Assembly (NCBI RefSeq): GCF_030269925.1
Contig: NC_085112.1
Span: 12,835,501-12,899,500 of the forward strand
Direction of reading: 5' to 3'
Length of the DNA stretch: 64,000 nt
From: Bombyx mori
Taxonomy: Eukaryota; Arthropoda; Insecta; Lepidoptera; Bombycidae
The notes beneath the pieces were generated by a model. The model was given only the letters and a program-made list of their open reading frames with translations. It was not told where the DNA came from and ran no database searches. Below, piece after piece: positions 11,272 to 23,332 of this stretch. Made by a program: the position numbers and the translations under genes. Numbering within the stretch: position 1 is the first letter of the stretch; every line of letters starts with the position of its first letter.

Positions 11272-11633
11272 TGCTACGTCGGTTAGAGTGATGCCATCTA
11301 TCGCCGAATAGTCGAACGAATATCGAAGGATCTAGTAGCATCTAGGACGATCGAGAAGTACAACGCCGTCTATTGTCACATAGCGGAAACACACAATACT
11401 AGACTTGTGTGGAGTATTCTCGATAATTCTAGGGATATCGTATCCACTATAAAAGCGTTGCAGAGATGGCTCGCAGTCAGTTAGTAATCGGAACTACTTG
11501 AAGCGAAACAGTGAACTGATCACCTGAAGTGAATCGAGAATTTTAAAGTGTTTTAAGTGCTCTAAGTGCTAAAACAGTTTTTATATTGTACTTTGGTGGA
11601 AAATTTATTTATCCCGAACCCCGGCGCGTAACA
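11272..11633 (+). repeat. solo LTR, copy 1
   Basis: Starts TGCTACG, ends GCGTAACA. A promoter-like ctataaaagcg is at about 11449. Flanks ATAG and ATAA resemble a worn 4-bp target duplication. It lies at the ataattattg junction of a repeat whose empty version is at 3053. Same family as 51025-51279 and 55581-55956. Confidence 0.75.
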
Positions 11634-12000
11634 ATAATTATTGAAACTCTCAATAAATAAATTACACAATAATAGGGTAAACCGATTATGTCCACGTAGC
11701 GCCTTTTCATACTGACGTCACGGCGTCTACCCTAATTTTTTTTATTGCTTTGGTGGGTGGACGAGCTCACACCCACCTTGAGATATAAGTTCTAAGGTCT
11801 CAGTATAGTTACAACGGTTACCCCACCCTTCAAACCGAAACGCATTACTGCTTCAAAGCCGAAATAGGCGGGGTGGTGGTACCTACCCGTGCGGACTCAC
11901 AAGAGGTCCTACCACCAGTTTTTTTATATTAATCAAAACAACAACTTATCATTTAAATAGCAATGAAAACAATGCCATAATATTACGTAAGTCATTTTCT
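11634..12000 (+). repeat. unassigned dispersed repeat, copy 2, with SINE insert
   Basis: Homologous in blocks to 3053-3370. Interrupted by the SINE at 11742-11919. Confidence 0.55.
11742..11919 (-). mobile_element. Bm1-like SINE, 3' part
   Basis: Minus-strand tail from tttattgctttggtgggtgg to aggtcctaccaccagt, with a small deletion after gagctcaca. Nested in the repeat at 11634-12000. Confidence 0.8.
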
Positions 12001-12230
12001 ACGACATAATTTATATAATTAATTTCAATTCGATTTTATAATGCTACTCCAGAATTACCTAGATTGGAAGCACAATTCGCTGAGTACACAAAATACAGAC
12101 AGTTCCCGAAAATTTTAAAACAATTAAACATAGTTGTGAAAATATTTCCATTGACATTTATATTTGTATAGTCGACGGTTTTAACTCGTGAAAATATTTC
12201 ATCTCATGATTTCATTTATCATTAGCGTGT

Positions 12231-12454
12231 TTAACAGCTTTCAAATTAGTTATAGGTATTCGAATATGTATCTCGGAATTTTTATTCGAATTTCACTCTT
12301 ATCAACTGTAGCAAGATAGATTAAAATCGCTTGCAGGATTTATTAACAGCTTTCAAATTAGTTATAGGTATTCGAATATGTATCTCGGATTTTTTATTCG
12401 AATTTCACTCTTATTAACTGTAGCAAGATAGATTAAAATCGCTTGCAGGATTTA
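12231..12454. repeat. 112-bp tandem duplication
   Basis: Units 12231-12342 and 12343-12454, each beginning ttaacagctttcaaattagt and nearly identical. Confidence 0.9.
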
Positions 12455-12776
12455 ATCGAAAACTTATAGCCGGAAAAGACGGAAATTCAACGCTGATCTA
12501 AAATAAGGCAACACTGAAAACTCGTAGCTCGTTCTGTTGAATAAATACAAACAAACAAATTTTTAAAAGCATTTTTAGAAAGCGCTTGCTATATTTTCAA
12601 TTTTGTTGTACATTGCGCCTGTAACATACATTGCTAATTTTCAAATGTCAAGTTTTTTTTTATTTCTGTACACGGACAAAGGAGCTCCCTGTATTAATTG
12701 GTCGCCGGAGAAGATAGACATCACATAAATTCCATCATATTCAAACCTGATATCTTAGGTTTAATTTTATTGTTCA

Positions 12777-13013
12777 CTAGCTAACCCGGCAGACTTCGTA
12801 ACGCCTCAATCGATAAGTAAAAGACCTAAGCTTTTGTATAAAATAAATTTAAAACAAACAAAAAGAATCCGTCCGACGGGAGACACATCAAAGGAAAAAT
12901 AAAATTGTTATATTTATTTAATACCGAGCATTTTCATATTTATCTACCTTTTAAACCTTCTCTGGACTTCCACAAATAATTCTCGAGTTTTAGCGAGACT
13001 AACACCCTGAAAA
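12777..13013 (-). mobile_element. non-autonomous Helitron, family B, 5'-truncated
   Basis: Minus-strand copy: 3' end CTAG at 12777, then aacccggcagacttcgtaac; stops at tttagcgagactaac. Full-length relatives at 26224, 33782 and 48700 on the plus strand. Confidence 0.7.
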
Positions 13014-13464
13014 CCGAAACGTATGAGGATAGTATCTAATCACACCCCTATTATAATTAATTGGCTGTCGCATCCAACAAATTGGTATTTGATTAAACTG
13101 AGGTAAAACACATTCGTCATTCGATATCAAACAGTACCAGTCCCAAGTCAACTGAAATACCAAATTTTTCTTTTTTAATAATCAGTTTGTTTAGGAAAAG
13201 GGTCCGAATTCGTGCAAAAAATGTTTACGAAACAGAAAATTAGTTGGGTGACGATATTTATGGAGCCGGAATTTAGCCCTCCGGCTTTTCACAAAATATT
13301 ATCATGGTAATTCACACGATGTCCTTATTTCAACATTGCGCAATTTTTTTTTTCTCTTCTGTTTATTCACGACTCATTATGGGTCATTAACTTGAAACAA
13401 TCCATACGGCTTAGAAGGTTTTGAAAGAAAGTGTATTGTGGGATACATGTACATGCCATTAGAA
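13014..13464. other. no gene seen
   Basis: AT-rich intergenic DNA. Confidence 0.4.
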
Positions 13465-13565
13465 AACCTGGCTGAGCATTTGCTCGCCCACTTGTCCTGG
13501 TGAAACTGGAAAGGCCGTCGGGACCAGTAATCTTTCAATCATGAAATAGTAATAATAATAATAAA
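13465..13565 (+). mobile_element. LINE 3' end with (aat)n tail
   Basis: ctggctgagcatttgctcgc … aggccgtcgggaccagtaat then (aataat)n. The reverse complement appears at 52985-53060, in the 3' UTR of a jockey-related fragment. Confidence 0.6.
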
Positions 13566-14214
13566 TTAATAAGTTTATTTACAATTTTAGGAAACATTAT
13601 AATGCACTACTTGCTTATTATGATTAATAAATATAAAATAATCAACCCGTCTTAAGTGCTTCTAATAATATTCTACTAGTGATGTATTTTATTAATCTAT
13701 TAACCACAAATTTAATTTAAATGTCAATCTTTTAGATAACTTTTTCAAAACGATGATATTCGTACAGACTCCTATCAAAATTCTGCCTTTTGCGGTTTGC
13801 GAAAAATAAATATGAATTTACTATTCGTTGAGGAGTATTTTTTGGTTCAAACGATATTAAGGTCGACTAGAGGCCGTACCGGAATATCAATATTTACCGG
13901 CCAATGAAGAAAAATATGGGACTAACCTAACCAAGCGTAATGTGTTTCGCGTTCCACTTTCAAAGACCAAATACTGGAAGAGATGCTTCAAAAATATTTG
14001 TTCAAAATAAAAGCTAAATGATTTTTAATTTTAAAATAAATTTAGCTCGAATACTAAATTCTTGTGTTGTAAATGAGACATGAAAAGTTTTGTTTCTGGT
14101 ATTTTGGTGCTTCAACGAGGCAATCATGAGAATGTAAAAGTAACCCTGCTATATAACACGGTTCTACAGACAAGAAAAGAAAAATTCCCCAAAACCCTCT
14201 TATAACTGGTGGTA
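13566..14214. other. no gene seen
   Basis: AT-rich intergenic DNA. Confidence 0.4.
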
Positions 14215-14391
14215 GGACCTCTTGTGAGTCCGCACGTGTAGGTATACTGTAACTATACTTGTAACTATACTGAGACCTTAGAACTTATATCTCAAAGTGG
14301 GTGGTGCATTTACGTTGTAAATGTCTATGGGCTCCAGTAACCATTTAACACCAGGTGGGCTGTGAGTTCGTCCATCCATCTAAGCAATAAA
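14215..14391 (+). mobile_element. Bm1-like SINE, 3' part with internal deletion
   Basis: Runs from ctggtggtaggacctc to taagcaataaa; the stretch around the CCGTGAAGCAG motif is deleted. Confidence 0.8.
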
Positions 14392-14501
14392 GACAGCGGC
14401 TTGGCTCTGCTCCTGGCATTGCTGAAGTCCATGGGCGACGGTAACCACTTACCATCAGGTGGGCTGTGAGCTCGTCCATCCATCTAAGGAATAAAAAAAA
14501 A
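14392..14501 (+). mobile_element. chimeric LINE/SINE tail
   Basis: Starts like the LINE tail at 45990-46116 (gcggcttggctctgc … ccatgggcgacggtaaccac) but ends like Bm1 (gctgtgagctcgtccatcca, taaggaataaa). Confidence 0.55.
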
Positions 14502-14802
14502 TGTATCTGCTGTGTTATAGGAGAATCACCTACATAATTTATAATTACCTCTGGATAGATCGTTCCTTTTTCAGAAAAGGCTTAGACAATAAAACGTAAC
14601 GCTGAAGTATTATAAGCTGCAGAAGGTATTTTGTGCTAAAAACATCCAGTAAGATAGGAAATCATATTTATAGTTGATGTTTTCCTTCTTATAAATATAA
14701 TTTATCTTGGCGTTCCGATCAAATTCATTGCGATGTTGGAGTATTGGAATTATTAGTCTAACTCTTAGGTACTCTCATAACTGTTCTTAGTTAAAATTTC
14801 CT

Positions 14803-15027
14803 AAGTGTAGTGTATATGGGACGGTGGGATGGATGTAATGTGCTCTGCGTCAACCCTGTCCCGCCGTTTCAATAGCCCCGACTGGGCTCTGGCCCGGTCC
14901 GAGGTAGGGCGCCGGTTGTGAGCGGCAGGAGTTTTTAGTGAGGTTCAACTCCCACATACCCCACCTGCCGCGCGGGTGGGGATCCGGCGATTTTCTCCTG
15001 TGGAAAAAAAAAAAGTGTAGTGTATAT
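14803..15027 (+). mobile_element. 5'-truncated LINE with 15-bp target duplication
   Basis: A GC-rich body (14818 to about 15000) ends in poly(A) at 15003-15012. AAGTGTAGTGTATAT occurs at both edges (14803-14817, 15013-15027). That is the hallmark of target-primed reverse transcription. No coding part remains, so the family is not named. Confidence 0.85.
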
Positions 15028-15260
15028 AGATAGAAAACTCTTTATTGCTCTGTTTAATTTAAGGTGTATCTACTAAATTTACTTTTATCCAAAAATCGAA
15101 TCAAGTCAAGTCAAATACAAGTTTTTACGCTGTAATATACTGGGTATATTAATTTTCCGAGGTCAACCCCTTATAATGATTGGACTAATAATATTAAATG
15201 AAGGAATAAAGTCGTGAATATTAGGTGAAGGTATGAATAGTTATATACGTGTAATTTGGT

Positions 15261-15306
15261 AAAATTAGGTTACCAAAGTCATGTGTGACTTTGGTAACCT
15301 AATTTT
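15261..15306. repeat. perfect 21-bp inverted repeat with 4-nt loop
   Basis: Arm 15261-15281 (AAAATTAGGTTACCAAAGTC plus A), loop TGTG, arm 15286-15306 exactly complementary. No other known element surrounds it. Confidence 0.95.
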
Positions 15307-18124
15307 TCCTTTAAAATAAACGGACTTTTTTGGGGAAAGTCGTAGAGATTTATCTTTTTATTGTACGAGGTGAGTGAATGTCGTCTTAATTGACAGTAAG
15401 AGGGAGAGGTGTCTCTTTTTGGCGTATTTCGGTTCATACGTGAGCTTCTAGACATGTATCAAATAATGTTCGTCTTTGTCACCGATTATAATATAATTAA
15501 CCGTCGGCATTCATCAATATAAAACATGTAACACAACATTTTGTATCCATTGAAGTTGATTTAAATGGCTGAAAAATGCTCCACGTTCAACAACATACAG
15601 TAACAAAATATAATATTTTCTCCAGCGTTGAAAACCATACAAGAATAAGACCTTTCACAAAATACCAAGTATGCATCGCAGGGGTCAGTTTTGACCGGAA
15701 ATCGTAGCCAAACCTCACAGTCGTTATTGAATTGTAAATAAACCATAAAGCTAATAAGTTTTTGTTTACAATTTCACGCGGGCCAATTATATGACGTCAA
15801 TTTGGGACGATAGGTCTTGGATAGACAATTTAGGATCGATTCATCAGTCAATTAACATCGATTTGTGATAGGATAGTAGCTAAAGAAACCCAGGGTCGTG
15901 CGTTTTTTGCATAAAATGTGTTTTGCAAACAATGATCACTATAGTGAAAAATAAGTTTCAAAACAGTTCACTATCAATTAATATCTCTTCAAGTCCACAA
16001 TAAAGTGTAATTTTCAATTCTAAGTCAAGGGGCTGGTTAACAAGTGTAAAACTTATTTCAGACGACACCTTAGACAATATATCCCGTCTCCAAAGACAAT
16101 ATTGAAAAACAATCCCTATTTCTTATTATATAAAAAAAGGTTTTCTCAGTTTACATGATAGAATGTCTTAAATATTATATTATAGGACCTTTAGCAGTCA
16201 GTTTGTAGGTCGACCCACGTCACTTGAAATTTGCGGGACAAAGGTATTGATAGCGAAAACGTATGGCGTTTTCTCACTGATTGTCAAAAATCATATTTTG
16301 ATCGATTAAAATGTGGCTATGACGCGTTTTAAGCGATGAGCTATGGCTTTTTAATTCACGTAGCTCTGGCGAGTTTCAATGTTTTCAATATCGACAACTT
16401 AATTCCCATCCAAATAAATAAAATTTTTAATAAAAAGCAAGAATAGAAAAAATATAATTTTGAGGTTTCAGTGGTTGTAGACGAATTTCTATCACTTATT
16501 AATATCATTACGCACTTTCCCATTTACTTTGGGTCCAGTAACCCAGAGTGGGACATGGCACCTTGCCAGTTGTTGACTCGAAGTCTACGCAGATAGCAAT
16601 GCATGAAGCGTTATCTATAGTTGAGTTCAAACGAGAAACCAGCTTAAAATTTACGATCACTTTTAAATATTAAAATGAATCGTTAACAAACCTATAAAAG
16701 TCAGATTACCTTTGCGACTTGTCGCATTACCTAACAAGCATGTAACAACTGACCAAAAAACAAAATATGTAGGTATTCTTAAATTCGTAAAAATGCATAA
16801 TCGACTGAAACGCGCAGTGAATAAATGTCACTAATTTAAATTACTCACATTCAATGGTCAAGATAGTCCCACTATCGTTGGTCGTATACTTAATAGAAAC
16901 CGAAATATTACATGAAAAATTACGTCCAGGCCAAATAACATTTTTTTTAAGTGATTTTATGACCTGGTAACTAAGATCTTAAAGTAATGTCTTATTTTAA
17001 TTTATATTCATAATTTTTATGAAAAATGATAATATGACTCCATGAAATGAAATGAAAATGAATAATTTGAGACGTTAATCAACTGGGATGAAATTAAATG
17101 AAATGAAAAGAGATGATATGGGATGAAATTAAATGAAATGAAAAAAGATGATATGGGATGAAATATAATCTCAGTAAAATGGTGGTCATTTACTAAGATT
17201 TTTTCAGTTGACTTTTTGGATGATCCCGAGAAGTTACGTCCAGCGGCTTTGTTTCATTTTCCCACATTTGTGCACTTTCACAGATATTAAACAGTTAATA
17301 AACCACCGTTATTACACATTTAAACCTGAAGAAACACTAAATAGACAAAATAAAACAAATCACACAACTTCACTCCTCGCGTTCCCGCCAAAAAGTCCTA
17401 AATAGCATTAATAAAAATATCACATCCTACCCACAATTGAACTCTTATAATAGATCAACCAGACGAATGACACGGCTGTTACATAAAATCCAATAACGTT
17501 CGGTCTGCATTCCGATATGGTATCACAAATTACCCGTTTTCTCGAATATACATTGATAATACAATAATAAATTACAAATCGAATACGCGAAGGTAGAAGT
17601 CAAACAAATAGAAACCCTCATAGAAACATAACCATTTTTAGATGATATTATGATCGCTACCCTGTCTGTCGGTATCCACGCGAAAAAGCGCGAAAGTGAA
17701 AAGACCATCATGATAACCAACCACTCTATTGCTCAAAACCGAAAATAGAAGTTTTACCGATATCTATTTCAACAATTTCTTCGTGAAGGAGCTCTCGGGA
17801 AAATCATCCACTTCCGTTTACCATTGCATTTGTGACATGCTGTGCGATTTGAATTATTTTGTTATATACATTTCGGCCAGTTCCGAAATATCTTGCGTAA
17901 TCGAATTTCATATACTCTTTGTAATTTTAAATCAGGAGAAGCGTCTTTATTATTTGCTACATGATTTTATGAGCTACATTCCTATTGACCTATTTATCTA
18001 TCCATGTAACTGAATCGTTCAATGTAGTTTTTTAATCAACTTGAAGACTTCCAACTCCCTTGAAAATTTGCCCAAATCAAGGACCAGTTGTATTTAAATG
18101 ACTCTATTTGTTTAATTTGATTGG
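15307..18124. other. no gene seen; short tandem repeat at 17088-17165
   Basis: About 2.8 kb of AT-rich intergenic DNA. The only structure is a roughly 36-bp tandem (gggatgaaattaaatgaaatg) of about two units. Confidence 0.45.
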
Positions 18125-18442
18125 ATTGACTTCCACGGTGAAGGAATAACATCGTGTAATAAAAATCAAACCCGCAAAATTATAATTTGCGTAATCACTG
18201 GTGGTAGGACCTCATGGGAGTCCGCACGGGTAGGTACCACCGCCCCGCCTATTTCCGCCGTGAAGCAGTAATGCGTTTCGGTTTGAAGGGTGGGGCAGCC
18301 GTTGTGACTATACTGAGACCTTAGAACTTACATCTCATGGTGGGTGGCGCATTTACGTTGTAGATGTCTATGGGCTCCAGTAACCACTTAACACCAGGTG
18401 GGCTGTGAGCTCGTCCACACATCTAAGCAATAAAAAAAAAAA
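18125..18442 (+). mobile_element. Bm1-like SINE, head-truncated
   Basis: Begins at gattgacttccacggtgaag, lacks the tRNA-like part, and runs to the poly(A) tail. Confidence 0.85.
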
Positions 18443-18791
18443 TTTCAATATCAAGTAATGTTCATGTCTAATATACGTGTTTAATATATAATATAAATAC
18501 ATTATATCATCCTTAGGAAGACGGCAATTATTCTTTATAGACTTTAAGAAGGTACTAACTGTCGTTATGTTTGTGGAAGAAAAACATAGTGTAAAAACGA
18601 AAAACGACAATTTAATATCAAGCGAATTTGAAAATAGGAAAACAAATTAATCATCGTCGGCATGAGCCTATCGACGTCCACTGCAGGAAAGAGGGCTCGT
18701 CCTAAGGTTGCCACAATGACCGGGTTTGCACAGCCCGCATTCAGCGAATTGCTATTATTTTTCGACACCACACGGCCTAAACAAGTGAATA

Positions 18792-18862
18792 TCTACATAT
18801 ACTAATATTATAAAGAGGAAAGATTTGTTTGTTTTTGTATTGAATAGGCTCTGAAACTACTG
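18792..18862 (+). mobile_element. Helitron family C, 5' fragment
   Basis: TCTACATATACTAATATTAT then aaagaggaaagatttgtttg; resembles the 5' ends of 38544-38963 and 42233-42552. A SINE follows at once. Confidence 0.5.
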
Positions 18863-18865
18863 AAT

Positions 18866-19308
18866 TTGAAGTCGTCGTGGTCTAACGGATAAGATGTCCG
18901 GTGCATTCGCGTTGAGCGCGATGCACCAGTGTTCGAATCCCGCAGGCGGGTACCAATTTTTCTAATGAAATACGTACTCAACAAATGTTCACGATTGACT
19001 TCCACGGTGAAGGAATAACATCGTGTAATAAAAGTGAAACCCGCAAAATTATAATTTGCGTATTTACTGTAGGACCTGTTGTGAGTCCGCGCGGGTAGGT
19101 ACCACCGCCCTGTCTATTTCTGCCGTGAAGCAGTAATGCGTTTCGGTTTGAAGGGTGGGGCAGCCGTTGTAACTATACTGAGACCTTACAACTTATATCT
19201 CAAGGTGGGTGGCGCATTTACGTTGTAGATGTCTATGGGCTCCAGTAACCACTTAACACCAGGTGGGCTGTGAGCTCGTCCACACATCTAAGCAATAAAA
19301 AAAAAAAA
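18866..19308 (+). mobile_element. Bm1-like SINE, full length
   Basis: 443 bp. tRNA-like head with A box TGGTCTAACGG (18878-18888) and B box GTGTTCGAATCC (about 18929-18940). The body carries ggtggt-like and ccgtgaagcagtaatgcg blocks; tail …taagcaataaaaaaa. Pol III-transcribed, mobilised by LINE machinery in this class. Reference copy for the other SINE entries. Confidence 0.92.
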
Positions 19309-20458
19309 TCGATTTGAAAAATTCTTTCACTGTTTGGAAGCTACACCAGTCTCGAGTGACATAAGCTATAATCTTTTTTGAAAAAAATTAGGAATCTTTA
19401 CTAAAACTCCAGTAATGTAAAGGTGTAAAAAAATTACCTAAAATATTCTTTACATCGCCTGCCTTGCGAAAACTATTGATGATAGAATAAAATAATGTAC
19501 TATGACTTTGTAGAATACATTATTTTTTACAAAAAGTGTCGCGACAGCATATATAGCTAACTTTTATAGTTATGCCACAATAAGTGTTCTTTTATTTAAA
19601 AAAATAAGAGAACGTCAAATATCGTTGAAATTTTTGTAAAAAAAACCCGAACGGAGCCAGAGCGGAGCCGGAGCGAGCCGCTAGTTATTAATAATTTACC
19701 AGTAAAAATCATCTAATACCTCTAATAATAAGTGTGTGCTTATATGTACACAGAGAAACACTCTCTGAACAACAATGGTAGTCGATTTTGGGTCAATCGC
19801 TATTTGTCCTAGCGTGACATTCAGTCACGTAATGTATTATTCATCACATGTGTATGCTTGACTAAGTCAACCTAGCGCTAGTCCAACATTATTGTATTAA
19901 ATTACGTGTGCTATTTTTACTAACTTAAATTCTTAGTTCTTTCTACGGACACAGAATCGAATCTGGACGATGGCCTTTTCAAAATAATTGTCATTTCCAC
20001 AAAGCTTTGAGTTCGCAAGAAAACAAATAGCATAAGAATCATTATTGATAAAATTTCACAAATTAAACAAAGCAAATGTATTGCAATAAAATTCCTGTCG
20101 TCAATCTCAAATCCAATGAGAAATAATAATCTGGTGATAGATTTATCTGGTGAAAGAACTAGAGTAAGTAGTGATTCGCTTAGGATATTACATAACATCC
20201 GCAGTATTGACCTCTGAGCATCGAATGATTTGTCGTGTTATTCGTGGAATATTTTATTGAAGCACTGAAGCTTATTAAATATGTAGTACGAATGTAGTTA
20301 CGAATTCTACATGTATTCCACGGGGGCCGAAAACGGAAAATTTCTCAACATCACAACACTATTCTCCTGATGATAATCCAATTCTATGTTTAGAAGAAGC
20401 TATATACTGTCTGCGGGTGGTGTGTTAATATCTGACTTCAGTTTGCATTTTAGACTTT
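19309..20458. other. no gene seen
   Basis: AT-rich intergenic DNA; a short direct repeat cggagccagagcggagccgg lies at about 19653-19674. Confidence 0.4.
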
Positions 20459-21296
20459 TTTAATACACTTTTATTAGCTTCAGACGTATGTATGTAACGG
20501 AATCTTTGAACATGATTTTGACCCCCTTCAAAACGTCGGATTAACTCGAAATTTGGCATACTTATTAAGGACCGATGACAATTCAATATTTAAAAAAAAT
20601 ATTGAAAATTTTAAATTCAACTAAAAAATGAAAAATAAATAATTGTTTAAAAAAACTAGGAAATTAATTTTAATAAATTTGAATTAAAAATAGTGTAAGA
20701 AAAAATGATTTTATTGTAAAAAAGCGTGGGGTGCTTTTCAGGATATTATCAAAATAACCCTTCTACTCATATCTGTTCATAAAATATTTATAACTACTGA
20801 TACATGCACCCCACGATTTTTGGAGTTTACTCCTTTAGAATCGATTTACATATATAGGCCCGGGGTATGAAAATTATGGGGACCAAAATCGTACTAGCAT
20901 GTCACACGAAATGCGTTATGCGCCTGATTGCGCATGTCACACGAAATGCGTCATCGCAGGTGACGCCGGGCTGCTGCGCCGGCAGTCCGCCACAAAGCCT
21001 CGTACTGATCGCGCGTTTCTCTCATTATTGTATTTTCATATATTTGTTAGTCGTTTGTTTTGTGTCTCGTTAATTTGTTAATAATCTGTAGTGTATCGTG
21101 TTGTCGTAATATAGAACTATTTCTCGTATTGTTTCGTTTAATTTTTTATATCCAGTAAACTCCAGTCGTGCGTCGGAGCGGACACACACACTTTTTTTTT
21201 ACAATAAAATCATTTTTTCTTACACTATTTTTAATTCAAATTTATTAAAAATAATTTTTTATTTTTTAGTTGGATTTTCTATAAAAGCGTATTTTT
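20459..21296. mobile_element. foldback DNA element, copy 1
   Basis: Ends aatacacttttattagctt (left) and tctataaaagcgtatt (right) are inverted. A longer inverted pair lies inside: 20671-20723 against 21190-21245 (aatttgaattaaaaatagtg and complement). The left part matches 23634-23780 closely. The interior has a direct repeat catgtcacacgaaatgcgt (20898, 20935). Confidence 0.65.
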
Positions 21297-22236
21297 TTTT
21301 GTTTTTTTAAACCATTATTTATTTACTATTAAGTAGTAAAGCGCTTTTTGAAAAACCCGCATCGATAGGTAAATCATGATTGTAGCTTCAAAGGGACAGC
21401 ATTATTTAATATAATTCTTACTTCAACTGCATCTCTCAGGGTGAGTGGAGGCAATCACGTTCCGGCTGTTCTAATTACTAACACCATGAGATTACACACC
21501 TTTCTGCTCAACGAATAAAGTAGATATTTCGATAACACGTTACACGGTAGATATCGACATTCAAATTCTAATATGCATATGGATTCCATCGACCATTTAA
21601 TAGCAAGGCGACTTACAACTATTTTGATACTCAAATACGACTGTTCACTTGAAAAGACATCAGATATGCCGTAATGACTAAAATGATAGTTTAAAAAGAA
21701 TAAGAGTACATTCAAGGGAATTTTAATTCAACAATGATAAACTAAGAGGTCTCTTTATGATATAATATGTCTTCTACTATGTCCAGTTTAAGATATATTT
21801 CATATTGAAAGTTGACAAAACCTTCTTGCATATTAAAACGTATGATTAGATTTCTTGTTCTTGCCCTTAACTTACATTATGTGTCATTACATTAGGGACT
21901 TCTGTTGCTACTTCTTTCTGAGTTTCTGTTCACTTTATCCGTTTTTCATTATACGATTTGGATTTTTAAAAGAGAAAAGTATCACATTTTATTCGTACGT
22001 AGTCAAACGTAAACTAATCCGATCAAATAATTCTAAAATGGATCATAAAATTTATGAGTTCGTTTGCCAATATCGTCGTAATGTTTGAGCTCGGATATAC
22101 CACGGAGGTTTTCTAATGCCTTTGTAAGAATCAAAATTAATCTCTTATCATAAATTGGACGACAATCGACGATAAAATAGTATATTTTGTTGTTGTAATT
22201 TAGTAGAATTCGTATTTTTTTAATTTTTTTTTTTAG
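21297..22236. other. no gene seen
   Basis: AT-rich; ORFs here (21455-21715 minus, 21855-22088 plus) are low-complexity. Confidence 0.4.
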
Positions 22237-22544
22237 AATTAAGTGGTTACTAGAGCCCATAGACATCCACGACGTAAATGCGCCACCCACATTGAGATAT
22301 AAGTTATATGGTCTCAAGTATAGTTCCAACGGCTGCCCCACCCTTCAAACCGAAAAGCATTACTGTTTCACGGCGGAAATAGGCAGGGTGGTGGCACCCA
22401 CCCGCGCGGACTCACAAGAGTTCCTACCACCAGTAATTACGCAAATTATAATTTTGCGGGCTTCATTTTTATTACACGATGTTATTCTTTCACCGTGGAA
22501 GTCAATCGTGAACATTTGTCGAGTACGTATTTCATTAGAAAAAT
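22237..22544 (-). mobile_element. Bm1-like SINE, both ends truncated
   Basis: Minus-strand body from aagtggttactagagccca to attagaaaaat; no tRNA-like head. Confidence 0.85.
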
Positions 22545-22770
22545 AGTTAGTAAGTTAATAAGTAGGTAGTTAGTTACCAGATCTCTTACCACAACCAGGT
22601 CTACGATACGCCCTACAATCCGTAATTACGAAAATTTATATATCTCTTTGTGAGTTTGTATTACATCTATCACTTCTTCATCGTGGAAGTCATTTGTGAA
22701 TACAAAATGACAATTCTTTGCAAGCTTTGAAAGCTAGTTTAATATCATCACTTCATACAACAACTGTACA

Positions 22771-23195
22771 GTGTGCTTAGTGCGAGATTTTTAACGTTTT
22801 CGATAGAGTAAAAATTAACTCAAAATGGTATAGAGTTGAATTGATTTACTGGTGTTAGGACCTCTTGTGAGTCCGCGCGGGTGGGTACCACCACCCTGCC
22901 TATTTCTGCCGTGAAGCAGTAATGCGTTTCGGTTTGAAGGGTGGGGCAGCCGTTGTAACTATACTTGAGACCTTAGAACTTATATCTCAAGGTGGGTGGC
23001 GCATTTACGTTGTGGATGTCTATGGGCTCCAGTAACCACTTTACACCAGGTGGGCTGAGAGCTCGACCTCCCATCTAGGCAATAAAAAAAAAAAGATTGC
23101 CTACGTTTGCCGCTAGGGGCGCTGTTCCAACTGCATACAAATTCGAGCGAACTTTTACGCTATCGAGAACGTACAAAAACTCGCACTAAGCACAC
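22771..23195. mobile_element. foldback MITE, copy 1, split by a SINE
   Basis: Left arm gtgtgcttagtgcgag … ttaacgttttcgatag, right arm ctatcgagaacgtac … ctcgcactaagcacac. The SINE at 22849-23094 sits between. An uninterrupted relative is at 47515-47700. Confidence 0.75.
22849..23094 (+). mobile_element. Bm1-like SINE, head-truncated, nested
   Basis: ctggtgttaggacctcttgt to poly(A), inserted in a foldback MITE, so younger than it. Confidence 0.88.
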
Positions 23196-23332
23196 CGGTG
23201 TTCAAATCTTAGAGTCATAATACACTGTGCATACCGGCAGTGAAAATTTCTGTATTTTAGTTCTTAATGTGGTATAGACAAATTCTTTTATTATTATTTT
23301 TAAGCTTGTGTTGTGTTTTGTTACAGAGTTTG

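Noticed and set aside
18878..18945. tRNA gene
   Set aside because: A and B boxes are present, but the stretch lacks a proper cloverleaf and continues into the SINE body; it is the head of a Bm1-like element. The same holds for 33022, 34329, 47005, 59850 and 37080.
22033..22546. ORFs on both strands (102 and 84 codons)
   Set aside because: They are the two strands of a SINE read through into flanking DNA.
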